Positions 52,667 to 59,435 of a DNA stretch of 64,000 nucleotides are shown piece after piece. The notes beneath the pieces are model-generated. The model worked only from the letters and a program-made list of their open reading frames with translations, was not told the DNA's origin and did not search any database. The stretch spans positions 1 to 64,000 of IMG/VR virus record IMGVR_UViG_3300049255_000083. One strand, written 5' to 3'. Numbering within the stretch: position 1 is the stretch's first letter; the number at the start of each line of letters is the position of its first letter. Both the position numbers and the translations under genes were made by a program. This DNA comes from a virus.

Positions 52667-54078
52667 TGGGCAACCACCTGATTTGAGGCTGTGCCGGACC
52701 GTAGAGGTACTCCGGTAGTAAGCCTCCGGCTCGACGGTACGAGCGCGTTCTGTACTGACTCTCCCAAGGAACTCGTTCGGCAATGTGCCCGAAATCGCTC
52801 TCTCAGCAGTGTCTTCACTGCGGACGGGTGATCATCAAGACCAACTTGTTTGTCCTCGGAACGTCCGAGCAAGTTGATCCCTCCCACCACGTCCGCGTGA
52901 CTTTTCCTGCCGCATGAGCGGCAGATGAACTTGATCCCTGACCTATTGCTCCTGGAGACGTAGCCGCAGCTAGGGCATGTCTGGCTTGAGTAGGCGGGGT
53001 TGACGACCTCGCAGGGGGCCTTCGTGGCAAGGCTGTGATGCAAAGCTCGATAGGCGAAACGCTTGGCCCCCCGGCAGCCGCGAAGGTCGAGATCCTCAAC
53101 GACGAACACGGCGCTGGGGTGAGCTTCCACGAGCTTGTTTGCACACTCACCGGCCACTGTCTTGACCAGCCCAGTGAGCTTGGCTTCAAGGTAGTCGAGC
53201 CTGGGCGAGTTTTCCTTGAATCCTTGTCGTTGTCGGTTCGCTCGAAGGTTGCGAACCTTTTGGTACAAGGTGTCGAACTTCGGTTTCAACGAGGCTCCGA
53301 GAAGCCTCCCTGACGACGTAGCGGCCATCACGTTGAGGCCAACGTCAATGCCGATCTTGGGGGCATCCAGATCACGCTCCGGCACTTCCCATTCCTTGCG
53401 CTCGACGACCTCGAAGCGCCATCGGCCTTGCTTGGTTTTGCGCGCCAAGATGCCTTTTGAGACATCGGCTACGTCTTTGCAGTAGGGACTCGCCGCCAAC
53501 GGAAGCTGAATCCTGGCCTTCCCCGCCTGTAGATGGGAGAACCCAAGCCACCACTGAGTGACCTTCGTGTCCGTTGTCATGCTGAGCACGGCGGTCATCT
53601 CGCTCATCCGCATCCCGCAACGGCTGGAGATGCTTGGCGCTCGCCCGACGATGACTTCGTCGAGCAACCATGACCAATAGAGATCGAGAGCTTCCTGGGT
53701 GACCTTGCCCCCTGGCTTGTCTACAAGGCGCTTACCGATGATATAGAGAGCTGAACGGGTTGCCTCGTCGATCTCCTGTGCTTTGAACTTCTGCTTGATG
53801 AGCGACTTGAGCTTTGCTGTGTACTTCGATGCTGCCCACCCCGAGACGATACTGAGGGCGTGATCTCGGACGTTCTTGACGATTTGGCTGGAGAGTGTCT
53901 CGCACCCAGGGAAGAACGCCTGCTTCTCCCTGAGCGACACAGTGAACCTGTGGGTCGCGAGCATCGCTTGGACGCAGACTTCAAGATAGGCTGCATACTC
54001 TGCTTGGAGAGCTTCCAAGGCAGCGATCTTCCCTAAATTTGCCTCTGTGTGCAGGTAGAGAAAGCGGGACTTCTTCAC
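52663..54078 (-). CDS. tnpB: TnpB-type RNA-guided nuclease, intact
   Basis: 471 aa from a GTG. RuvC residues are in place: D245 (IGIDVGLN), E328 (VFVVEDL) and D396 (SHADVVGGINLLG). The zinc finger is C368, C371, C386 and C389 (CPSCG...CRSCG). The N-terminal ~235 residues fit the WED/REC region (LHTEANLGKIAALEALQAEY). It should cut DNA matching a guide RNA made from its own 3' end. The last ~45 codons overlap a strongly foldable stretch. It is unlike the 19.4-20.6 kb TnpB in sequence and lies on the opposite strand. No TnpA is seen, so it may depend on others for transposition or act as a homing-type nuclease. Confidence 0.85.
   Translation of the reverse strand: MKKSRFLYLHTEANLGKIAALEALQAEYAAYLEVCVQAMLATHRFTVSLREKQAFFPGCETLSSQIVKNVRDHALSIVSGWAASKYTAKLKSLIKQKFKAQEIDEATRSALYIIGKRLVDKPGGKVTQEALDLYWSWLLDEVIVGRAPSISSRCGMRMSEMTAVLSMTTDTKVTQWWLGFSHLQAGKARIQLPLAASPYCKDVADVSKGILARKTKQGRWRFEVVERKEWEVPERDLDAPKIGIDVGLNVMAATSSGRLLGASLKPKFDTLYQKVRNLRANRQRQGFKENSPRLDYLEAKLTGLVKTVAGECANKLVEAHPSAVFVVEDLDLRGCRGAKRFAYRALHHSLATKAPCEVVNPAYSSQTCPSCGYVSRSNRSGIKFICRSCGRKSHADVVGGINLLGRSEDKQVGLDDHPSAVKTLLRERFRAHCRTSSLGESVQNALVPSSRRLTTGVPLRSGTASNQVVAQ
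52670..52765 (-). ncRNA. putative omega RNA at the 3' end of the minus-strand tnpB
   Basis: The stretch can form nested stems (ACCGT/ACGGT around GCCGG...CCGG) within and just past the last tnpB codons, as expected for reRNA scaffolds. The guide would continue into the 52157-52666 gene. Boundaries are estimates; the exact right end of the element is not known. Confidence 0.4.
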
Positions 54079-54149
54079 TGAGGCGCCTCATCCGAGAGGA
54101 TGTTGCGGGCGAGGAAGCGGCGGACGATGCTCGTGGCGGCGATGTTCAT
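54075..54149 (-). CDS. 24-residue leader ORF or phage gene remnant upstream of tnpB
   Basis: ATG 54149 with RBS TAGGGA gives MNIAATSIVRRFLARNILSD then EAPQ and a stop at 54075-54077, overlapping the tnpB GTG (GTGA). The SIVRRFLARN start resembles N-termini of some phage proteins. It may be a tiny gene whose stop once overlapped the GTG of 52157-52666: both element flanks read CAGTGA. It could instead be a leader that couples translation to tnpB. A promoter-like motif lies just upstream. Confidence 0.35.
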   Translation of the reverse strand: MNIAATSIVRRFLARNILSDEAPQ

Positions 54150-54164
54150 GTCCCTACAGCCGGT

Positions 54165-54181
54165 GCCGTATCAAAGGACTA
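54165..54181 (-). promoter_or_regulatory. promoter-like motif upstream of the 24-residue ORF and tnpB
   Basis: TAGTCCTTTGATACGGC on the minus strand, best match to the consensus. TAG is the stop of the 54179-54559 gene. It lies about 16 bases before ATG 54149. Confidence 0.5.
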
Positions 54182-54559
54182 CGGGCCGCCCTTCGCGTAG
54201 CGAGCCTCGAGAACCCGCAGAAAAAGGGCGAATTCGGCCGGATCGATGCCGTTCTTGAGGAGCGCCTCGCGCCGGGTGGCCTCGCCCTGGCTGTGCGGGC
54301 AGTCGGGCTCGTGGTGATCCGGCCGACCGCCGCACGCGGGACACGGCATGTAGCTCCGCGCCTTGGCGTTCTCGAGTTTGCTCGCCCGCCTTCGGGCGAT
54401 GGTGAGGTCACGCGGATTCGGGCGATCGTGCCACGTGGCGCACTTGCGCCTGTGCCGCTTCATCTGCGCGTAGGTCGCGCACGTGAAACCGCAGAGGCAG
54501 GGATGAACGCGCGGCGGCATCGCAAAGACCCACCGACGCAACGTCGATCCTGATGGCAT
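54179..54559 (-). CDS. small zinc-finger protein
   Basis: 126 aa from MPSGSTLRRWVFAMPP (RBS GGCGGA 6 bases upstream); an alternative start is MPPRVHP at 54520. It has a C2H2/C2HC-like finger (CLCGFTCATYAQMKRHRRKC), a basic linker, and a second metal site (CPACGGRPDHHEPDCPH). The C-terminal helices include FALFLRVLEARYAKG. Likely nucleic-acid binding; family not recognised. It lies between the TnpB insertion and a neck-type protein. Confidence 0.55.
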   Translation of the reverse strand: MPSGSTLRRWVFAMPPRVHPCLCGFTCATYAQMKRHRRKCATWHDRPNPRDLTIARRRASKLENAKARSYMPCPACGGRPDHHEPDCPHSQGEATRREALLKNGIDPAEFALFLRVLEARYAKGGP

Positions 54560-54599
54560 AGGGGTTCCGCCCGTGGCTATACACCGCGGGCGCCTCAGG
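54560..54599 (-). promoter_or_regulatory. inverted repeat with TATAG in a short gap
   Basis: On the minus strand CGCCCG and CGGGCG flank GGTGTATAGCCA, just upstream of the zinc-finger gene RBS. It could be an operator, a weak promoter or a terminator of the preceding gene. Confidence 0.3.
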
Positions 54600-55502
54600 C
54601 TAGAGACCCACGAACTTTCGTGGGGAGAGAACACCACGTCCGGCATAAGGTCCGAACGCCGACCTGATTCCCGTTCCGTACCTCGGTTGCTGAAGGCCCT
54701 TGATGATGTTGACGGTGGCCTTGGCCTTTTCGAGCTGCTTGTCGAACTGCTCTTGGGCCGATTGAGCCGCCGCCTCGTACTTGCTCGACTTCTCCAAGTT
54801 GAGGGACACGCCCCCGATGGAGTAGTCGAACTCGTCCGCGATCCAGTTGATCTGGAGAGCGTGTAGCGCGTACCACATCGCTCCCGTAAGCAGGAGCGTC
54901 GTCCACTCCCGGCGATAGGCCACCATGGAGTCGACGTTCGCGAACGGAGTCCGCGGGGGAGCGGCGATGATCTCGTCCAGGCTTCGCTGGATGAACTCGT
55001 CGAGTTCGCCGTCCTGCCAGATGTAGCCGAAGACGCGGTTGAACTGCCGCACCGTGTCCTCGTGCGCCGGCGGCCGGAAATGATAGTTCCGGTCGGGGTT
55101 GTTGTCCCTCAAGAGGATGCGGAGGCGGCGGATGCAGTCCGCCTCTATGGGGGAGAACGACGTCGCGAGCGACTCCGGTCCGACGATCTGCTTGTCGGTG
55201 ACCGTGAACTCTTGGAGGACCTGCTGCACGGGGCCGCCCACGAGTTCGCGGAAGGTCCACCGGATACGGTAGTCGCCGAGGTTCGCGTCGAGCGGGATGA
55301 TGACGCTCGCGAAATACTCCCCCACGCTCGGGTTGGCCGGCTGCCGACGCGGCGGACCGAGGAGGGCCTCACGCCCCGTCGTGAAATCGAACAGGGCGTA
55401 GCTGATCTCGGCGGCGTTCGAGGGCGAGCCGTTCGAGTTGGTGAGAAAGATGTTGAGGTCCCCTCGGCCGAGGGGCTGCCCTCTGAAGAAGTTGACGGCC
55501 AC
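54600..55502 (-). CDS. virion protein with RGDL-type beta domain (neck/adaptor candidate)
   Basis: 300 aa. Residues about 12-100 form a beta domain: RGDLNIFLTNSNGSP, then ALLGPPRRQPANPSVGEYFA and DYRIRWTFREL. The same pattern (RGDLELHLCDTSGNP, LVGPPNRRPA, GRYYATG) ends the 55923-56924 protein. The remainder is helical (DCIRRLRILLRDNNPDRNYH, FIQRSLDEIIAAPP), with a likely coiled coil near 235-265. Such beta-plus-helical proteins often serve as head-tail adaptors, but I infer this only from location. Confidence 0.5.
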   Translation of the reverse strand: MAVNFFRGQPLGRGDLNIFLTNSNGSPSNAAEISYALFDFTTGREALLGPPRRQPANPSVGEYFASVIIPLDANLGDYRIRWTFRELVGGPVQQVLQEFTVTDKQIVGPESLATSFSPIEADCIRRLRILLRDNNPDRNYHFRPPAHEDTVRQFNRVFGYIWQDGELDEFIQRSLDEIIAAPPRTPFANVDSMVAYRREWTTLLLTGAMWYALHALQINWIADEFDYSIGGVSLNLEKSSKYEAAAQSAQEQFDKQLEKAKATVNIIKGLQQPRYGTGIRSAFGPYAGRGVLSPRKFVGL

Positions 55503-55505
55503 GGG

Positions 55506-55880
55506 TCACTTCCCGTTCTTCTTCGCCTCGTGACGCTTGAACGCCGAGTTCGCCGCGAGGAGGTACTTGGCGTCGGAAGCGTGGTGCGGCTCGGCACCCT
55601 TGTTCTTCATGTACCAGGCGAGAGCCCAAGGGTTGTCGATCTCCTTGTGCTTCTTCATGTGCTTCACCGTGCCCTCCCAACCGGGGGGAGCCACCGCTTC
55701 CTCTTGCATCTGCGCCTGCTGACCGCCGGGACCGATCTGGATCTTCTCGTCGCCGTCGGGGTCGCGGATCGTCATCTCCCAATCCGCATGCTGCTCGTGG
55801 ACGCCGTGCTCGTGGTGCTCGTGCTGTTCGTCGACGGCTTTCTTGAAGCGGCTCACGACGTTGGCGACGGTCTTGTCCAT
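55506..55880 (-). CDS. His-rich phage protein, unknown
   Basis: 124 aa. Residues 18-31 are His/Glu-rich (EQHEHHEHGVHEQH) and could bind metal. The centre has GWEGTVKHMKKHKEIDNPWA followed by LAWYMKNKGAEPHH, a W...TVK-x-MK...NP-x-ALAW-x-MK-x-KG motif seen in many phage proteins near head and protease genes. It ends in a short helix. Function unknown. Its leader contains a notable inverted repeat. Confidence 0.5.
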   Translation of the reverse strand: MDKTVANVVSRFKKAVDEQHEHHEHGVHEQHADWEMTIRDPDGDEKIQIGPGGQQAQMQEEAVAPPGWEGTVKHMKKHKEIDNPWALAWYMKNKGAEPHHASDAKYLLAANSAFKRHEAKKNGK

Positions 55881-55881
55881 G

Positions 55882-55905
55882 GCGCAGTACCCTTCAAGGG
55901 TGCGC
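55882..55905 (-). promoter_or_regulatory. inverted repeat in the 55880 gene leader
   Basis: GCGC...ACCCTT-C-AAGGGT...GCGC spans 55882-55905, between the promoter-like motif and the ATG, ending one base from the start codon. No clear RBS is visible outside it. It may be an operator or an RNA hairpin that restricts translation. Confidence 0.45.
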
Positions 55906-55922
55906 CTCTATCAAAGGAACTG
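55906..55922 (-). promoter_or_regulatory. promoter-like motif before the His-rich gene
   Basis: GTTCCTTTGATAGAGGC on the minus strand, immediately after the 55923 stop and about 26 bases before ATG 55880. Confidence 0.45.
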
Positions 55923-56924
55923 TCAGAGCCAGCCGTATTTGATGCACCGCCCCGAGAGCGCGTGGGGGTCTCCAGAAGTCACTTCGTCCACGACCTTGAA
56001 CGGCTGCTCGACGCACTCCGTGGGTGTCCACCAAGAGCGCTGGTAGCGCCACACGCACACCCAATCACCTGGTTGCCCAAGCTCGCCGGCCGTCCCCGTG
56101 GCGTAGTAGCGCCCCACCTTGCCTTCGCTCGTGTCCGCAGCGGGCCGCCGATTCGGGGGTCCGACGAGCATCCGCTGTCCGCCGGCGACGACCTGGTAGA
56201 AGGCGTAGAGCACGACCACGGGGGCGAAGGGATTGCCTGACGTATCGCACAGATGCAGTTCGAGGTCCCCACGCCCGAGCGTGTAGCCGTAGCGGAACGT
56301 CGGGACGACCGGCCTTGGGCAGTACGGGGCCGGGACTTGGATGAGTTGGTAGGAGGCTGTGAGGAAGCCGTACCCGACCATCGGGAGGGGAAGGCTGTCC
56401 CCGAGCGTGCCACGCCCGACGAGGGGCAACGGGCGAGCTGCGAGCGCCTGGACGGTGGTGCCGGAAAGACTCCCCGCGCCCGCCAGGACGCCCGCGGCCG
56501 TGATGAGTAGGTCGTCCGAGAGGGTGCCCGCCCCGACGACCTGGGCGCCCACGATGACCGTTTGGCGGGGTGCGGCCGTGATGCTCCCAGCGCCCTCGAG
56601 CGACCCCGAGGTCTCGAGGACCCGCACGGGGCTGGCCGTGATGCCCCCCGAGCCCGCAAGGGTGCCCGCCCCGAGGAGGATGACCCACGTGGTGAACGTC
56701 GAGCTGCCCTCGATGACCGCCTGCGCTCGCCATGCGGCTGTCGGAAAGGCGCCTACGACGGCGCTCACGTACATGTGGGCTTGCGTCCCCGCGTAGTCCG
56801 CCGTCGCGCTTGACGTGAACGAGGCAGTCCCCGTGAGCGGGGCAACACCGGCCAGTTCGAGGTCGGCGTTCGCCATGACCTGCGAGCTGGCGACGATGAT
56901 GGCGGTTGCTGCCTGGTCCGGCAC
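55923..56924 (-). CDS. virion protein with Gly-rich repeats and RGDL-type domain
   Basis: 333 aa from a GTG (MPDQAATAIIVASSQ). Residues about 75-190 are short GAGTL/GAGSL-type repeats (LLGAGTLAGSGGI, GSLEGAGSITA, GVLAGAGSLSG), likely a beta solenoid or Ig-like fold. Residues about 220-320 are the RGDL-type domain also found at the start of the 54600-55502 protein. The first 60 residues resemble the start of the 57946-58410 protein (MADQAAT...TATFSATA). Probably a decoration or neck-fibre protein. Confidence 0.5.
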   Translation of the reverse strand: MPDQAATAIIVASSQVMANADLELAGVAPLTGTASFTSSATADYAGTQAHMYVSAVVGAFPTAAWRAQAVIEGSSTFTTWVILLGAGTLAGSGGITASPVRVLETSGSLEGAGSITAAPRQTVIVGAQVVGAGTLSDDLLITAAGVLAGAGSLSGTTVQALAARPLPLVGRGTLGDSLPLPMVGYGFLTASYQLIQVPAPYCPRPVVPTFRYGYTLGRGDLELHLCDTSGNPFAPVVVLYAFYQVVAGGQRMLVGPPNRRPAADTSEGKVGRYYATGTAGELGQPGDWVCVWRYQRSWWTPTECVEQPFKVVDEVTSGDPHALSGRCIKYGWL

Positions 56925-56941
56925 GGGGACCTACCTCCCCG

Positions 56942-57328
56942 TCAGGTCTCGGTGGCGATGACTTGTCCGGCCGGGAACTTGAGCTGGTCGTTGACCGCGA
57001 CGTACCGCGACGACGAGAGGTTGGCGAAGTAGAGCAGGTTGCCGCCCGAGATCGCGTCGTAGACCCCGAAGGCCACGACCGTCCCCCAGTCGGCCGTGAT
57101 CGCGACGGGGAAGATGACGTCCGCCGAGTTCGAGCACTGACCGTTGCTGGGGGCCGTGAACGTGATGGCCACGCGCACGTAGCCGTTGCCCGCCACCTCG
57201 GTCCCTCCACCCGACGGCGTTGGAGCCACGGTGAAGAGGGCCAAGTACGTCTGGACCGGCGGCGTGTACGGCGTGTTCCTCAGGAAGAGGTTGAGCGCCG
57301 TGTTGTCGGCGTAGTAGCTCTTGGGCAT
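56942..57328 (-). CDS. tail/virion protein, paralogue of 58431-58823
   Basis: 128 aa. The pattern SYYADNTALNLFLRNTPYTP, then YLALFTVAP, GGGTEV-GNGYVRVAITF, WGTVVAFGVYDA and a final strand LKFPAGQVIA is a known phage beta-sandwich protein type (common in tail or decoration positions). The 58431-58823 protein has the same plan (ALLNAVLRNTAYSSPATVYV, GTEVVDSNYARQAVTF, GDTLSFAAAALSV), so the two arose by duplication. Promoter-like motif at 57341-57359. Confidence 0.6.
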   Translation of the reverse strand: MPKSYYADNTALNLFLRNTPYTPPVQTYLALFTVAPTPSGGGTEVAGNGYVRVAITFTAPSNGQCSNSADVIFPVAITADWGTVVAFGVYDAISGGNLLYFANLSSSRYVAVNDQLKFPAGQVIATET

Positions 57329-57340
57329 CTCACCGAGAGC

Positions 57341-57359
57341 GCGCCGATAAAGAGAAACG
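57341..57359 (-). promoter_or_regulatory. promoter-like motif before the 57328 start
   Basis: CGTTTCTCTTTATCGGCGC on the minus strand, just after the TAG of 57365-57763 and about 13 bases before ATG 57328. A more diverged member of the set. Confidence 0.35.
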
Positions 57360-57364
57360 GGGCA

Positions 57365-57763
57365 CTAGCAGTCTGGCTTGAGGAACGACGCTTTGAGACC
57401 TTGGTCAACCGTCGGGTTGCCCGTGGTCACGTCGTAGTCCTGGGCCGAGATTTGCTGGCCCGCCGGGTACGTGATGATGAGCCGCCAGTAGCCGACCGCG
57501 TTGGGGCGCCACCGCACGGAGTAGATGCCGGGGCTTCCCGGCACTTCGAGCCAGTACACGTGGCCGGAGGCGATCTGCGCGTCCGTGAACCCGGAGCCCG
57601 TGACGAGCGGCCAGGGCTGGAGTTGATTGTCGAAGAAGATCTGGCAAACGAGCTGCGAGGGCGTGAGCCCGGTGACGCGCGTGAAACCGTCCGACTGAAA
57701 GAAGTCGGACTGATCATCGACCGTTTGGTTCGCCAGGACGACTCGGCCGCGCGTCGTGGGCAT
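57365..57763 (-). CDS. virion beta-domain protein
   Basis: 132 aa. Beta-rich, with VTGLTPSQLVCQIFFDNQLQ, HVYWLEVPGSPGIYSVRWRP and GYWRLIITYPAG, a strand order like an Ig-type or gp-RGDL-type domain. The end is LKASFLKPDC with a terminal Cys. No catalytic motif. Gaps of 3 bases to its neighbours on the right place it in the same operon; probable decoration or fibre-associated protein. Confidence 0.5.
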   Translation of the reverse strand: MPTTRGRVVLANQTVDDQSDFFQSDGFTRVTGLTPSQLVCQIFFDNQLQPWPLVTGSGFTDAQIASGHVYWLEVPGSPGIYSVRWRPNAVGYWRLIITYPAGQQISAQDYDVTTGNPTVDQGLKASFLKPDC

Positions 57764-57766
57764 GGC

Positions 57767-57949
57767 TCAGCCCTTCTTCACTTCGACCTTCGCGGAATCC
57801 ACCTTCATCTCCCGGGCGGGAGGACGAGGCGGACCCCCGAAAGTCGAGCTGATGGGGACGACGATCCCGACGCGGGCATTGGCGTGCAGCCCAATGCGCC
57901 CATCGGTCTTCGAGATCCCCGTCATGCGAACTTCGGCTTCGTGGTTCAT
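57767..57949 (-). CDS. small basic protein, unknown
   Basis: 60 aa from MNHEAEVRMTGISKTD; its ATG overlaps the preceding stop (ATGA), and the longer frame upstream shadows that gene. Short strands (RIGLHANARVGIVVPI), a Pro-rich linker and a Lys-rich end (KVDSAKVEVKKG). Unknown. Confidence 0.45.
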   Translation of the reverse strand: MNHEAEVRMTGISKTDGRIGLHANARVGIVVPISSTFGGPPRPPAREMKVDSAKVEVKKG

Positions 57950-58410
57950 CTCTTCACGCTGACATGCACCGTCGTCCCAGGCTGCACGGGCGGCTTGGCC
58001 GGTTGGATGACAGTGTGTACCGTGGGCGGAGGTTGGGGAACCGATCGAACGACCGGGAGGCCGTTGCTCGGCGGGGGCTTGGGCGGAGGGAAGTGGTGCG
58101 TGACGGTCGGCGGGAAGACCCCGAAGGCGGAGTCGGCCGAGATCGAGCACTGGACGTGGTCTTCACCGCCGGCGTTCGCCGAGAACGACGAGGTGGCAGA
58201 GATGCTCGACGAAACGCCGCGATGGGCCTCCGCCGTCGCCGAGAACGACGAGGTGGCAGAGATGCTCGACGAAACGCCGCGATGGGCCTCCGCCGTCGCC
58301 GAGAAAGTCGCCGTAACCGCGACCGTGACGGCAGCGATGAACGCCGCCTTCACGGATGCGGAGATCGAGGAGTCAGCCGTGATCGAGCAGGTGGCTGCTT
58401 GGTCTGCCAT
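57946..58410 (-). CDS. repetitive Ala/Ser-rich protein with Pro-rich tail
   Basis: 154 aa. The N-terminus (MADQAATCSITADSS) resembles the start of the 55923-56924 protein. Residues about 37-76 are two identical 20-residue units (SATAEAHRGVSSSISATSSF) coded by a perfect 60-bp duplication. The C-terminal third is Pro-rich (PPPKPPPSNGLP, PQPPPTV) and ends in a strand (GTTVHVSVKR). Likely a fibrous surface or linker protein; function unknown. Confidence 0.5.
   Translation of the reverse strand: MADQAATCSITADSSISASVKAAFIAAVTVAVTATFSATAEAHRGVSSSISATSSFSATAEAHRGVSSSISATSSFSANAGGEDHVQCSISADSAFGVFPPTVTHHFPPPKPPPSNGLPVVRSVPQPPPTVHTVIQPAKPPVQPGTTVHVSVKR
58181..58300 (-). repeat. perfect 60-bp tandem duplication
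   Basis: Units 58181-58240 and 58241-58300 are identical at all 60 positions. The identity at synonymous sites shows the copy is recent; being in frame it adds 20 residues. Confidence 0.95.
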
Positions 58411-58430
58411 GGGAGGCTACCTCCCTTGGC

Positions 58431-58823
58431 TCACTGCTCGGTGACGCTGAGGGCCGCAGCAGCGAAGCTGAGGGTGTCGCCCGCGTTCACGGTCTTGGAG
58501 ACCGCGAGCGAGCCGTAGTACAGCTCGTGGCCGATGCTCACGTCGTCGTAGATCGCCGCCTCGACGATCGTGTACGGACCCGACGCAGCACCCGCCCCGA
58601 AAAACGCGAGCGTGCCCGTGTTCGAGACCGTGCCGCCGCTCGGAGGGCCGAACGTCACCGCCTGGCGCGCGTAGTTCGAGTCCACGACCTCGGTGCCCGG
58701 CGTCGTGGGGGTCGAAGCCGTCGTGTTCAGGGCGACGTAGACCGTCGCGGGCGACGAGTACGCCGTGTTGCGAAGAACGGCGTTGAGCAGAGCCTGGTCG
58801 AGGTACTGGGACTTGGCAGCCAT
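58431..58823 (-). CDS. tail/virion protein, paralogue of 56942-57328
   Basis: 130 aa, same fold pattern as 56942-57328: KSQYLDQALLNAVLRNTAYS, YVALNTTAS, GTEVVDSNYARQAVTF, a SGPYTIVEAAIYDD centre and GDTLSFAAAALSV at the end. RBS AAGGAGAG before ATG 58823, and a promoter-like motif 46 bases upstream inside the zinc-ribbon gene. Possibly an abundant decoration or fibre protein. Confidence 0.6.
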   Translation of the reverse strand: MAAKSQYLDQALLNAVLRNTAYSSPATVYVALNTTASTPTTPGTEVVDSNYARQAVTFGPPSGGTVSNTGTLAFFGAGAASGPYTIVEAAIYDDVSIGHELYYGSLAVSKTVNAGDTLSFAAAALSVTEQ

Positions 58824-58855
58824 CGGTGATCTCTCCTTGGAGGGCGCGCTTGCAG

Positions 58856-59005
58856 CTACTCCTCGAGAGCTACAAGAGGACTATTCGGGGCCGGGCTCGA
58901 AGTCGGACCCATGAGCGGCATTTGCTCGAGCGCCGGCTTGGCAGCCCAGCTGTACGAGATCGAGCTTGTGTTGTCCTTCTCGCACTTCGGACATCGCTTC
59001 TTCAT
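58856..59005 (-). CDS. small zinc-ribbon protein
   Basis: 49 aa from MKKRCPKCEKDNTSSIS. The CPKC knuckle at residues 5-8, followed by a short strand and Pro-rich tail (MGPTSSPAPNSPL), resembles the half zinc ribbons often found in phage genomes (only one Cys pair, so a dimer or partner would be needed). The larger overlapping frame (58881-59129) is a shadow. The weak RBS is preceded by GGTGTAG. It contains a promoter-like motif near its 3' end. Confidence 0.5.
   Translation of the reverse strand: MKKRCPKCEKDNTSSISYSWAAKPALEQMPLMGPTSSPAPNSPLVALEE
58869..58883 (-). promoter_or_regulatory. promoter-like motif within the zinc-ribbon gene
   Basis: TAGTCCTCTTGTAGC on the minus strand, 46 bases before ATG 58823. 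It differs at one base from 34182-34196, whose distance to its start codon is 47 bases. Confidence 0.45.
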
Positions 59006-59044
59006 GGGCGCTTACTACACCGCCCGAAAAGCTAATGATTCCAC

Positions 59045-59311
59045 TTATTTGAGATGGCAGAGAGCCTTGAGAGATTTGATGTTGTAGGCGTATGGGTTCG
59101 CAGCGACCTTGCCGCTGTTGTTGAACCACGCGGTCTTCAGCTCTTCGATGTTCGCGATGGACGTGTCGAACACGAAGTAGACCTTGCCGTTATCGGCATG
59201 CCTCTCGGTTCTCCGCATCGGGACACCTGCCGTCTGGAGGTACGCCGCGAAGTAGAGGTCCGAGGTGCGGATTTCTCCGGCGATCCCGTTCCCGTTAGGG
59301 GGTTTTGACAT
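59045..59311 (-). CDS. small conserved phage protein (DUF5659-like)
   Basis: 88 aa. The pattern GEIRTSDLYFAAYLQTAGVP, then KVYFVFD, ELKTAWFNNSGKVAANPYAY and a final KSLKALCHLK matches a small conserved protein that occurs in phages and bacteria (I believe the DUF5659 type, from memory). The DLYFAAYL and WFNN segments are characteristic. Role unknown. It follows a strong hairpin at 59389-59420. Confidence 0.55.
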   Translation of the reverse strand: MSKPPNGNGIAGEIRTSDLYFAAYLQTAGVPMRRTERHADNGKVYFVFDTSIANIEELKTAWFNNSGKVAANPYAYNIKSLKALCHLK

Positions 59312-59388
59312 CGTTTCATCCTCATCTCGGCGCGGTCAGGAAGCACGCCGTGGCTCATACGGATCTGGGATTGGGGTTTGGATCTAGG

Positions 59389-59420
59389 CAGCCCCGGCGC
59401 TCGCGAGAACGCCGGGGCTG
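59389..59420 (-). terminator. strong hairpin downstream of 59436-61025
   Basis: Perfect 11-bp stem CAGCCCCGGCG / CGCCGGGGCTG (59389-59399 and 59410-59420) with a 10-base loop, 15 bases after the stop of the 59436-61025 gene. No U-tract follows on the minus strand; it resembles terminators of GC-rich genomes or a transcript-stabilising stem. Confidence 0.65.
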
Positions 59421-59435
59421 AGGAACGCGCGAGAC

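Noticed and set aside
58181-58300. CRISPR-like array
   Set aside because: Only two directly abutting 60-bp units, in frame within a gene and without spacers.
58881-59129. 82-aa minus-strand ORF overlapping the zinc-ribbon gene
   Set aside because: The CPKC-containing frame 58856-59005 is more protein-like; the longer frame overlaps the 59045-59311 gene.
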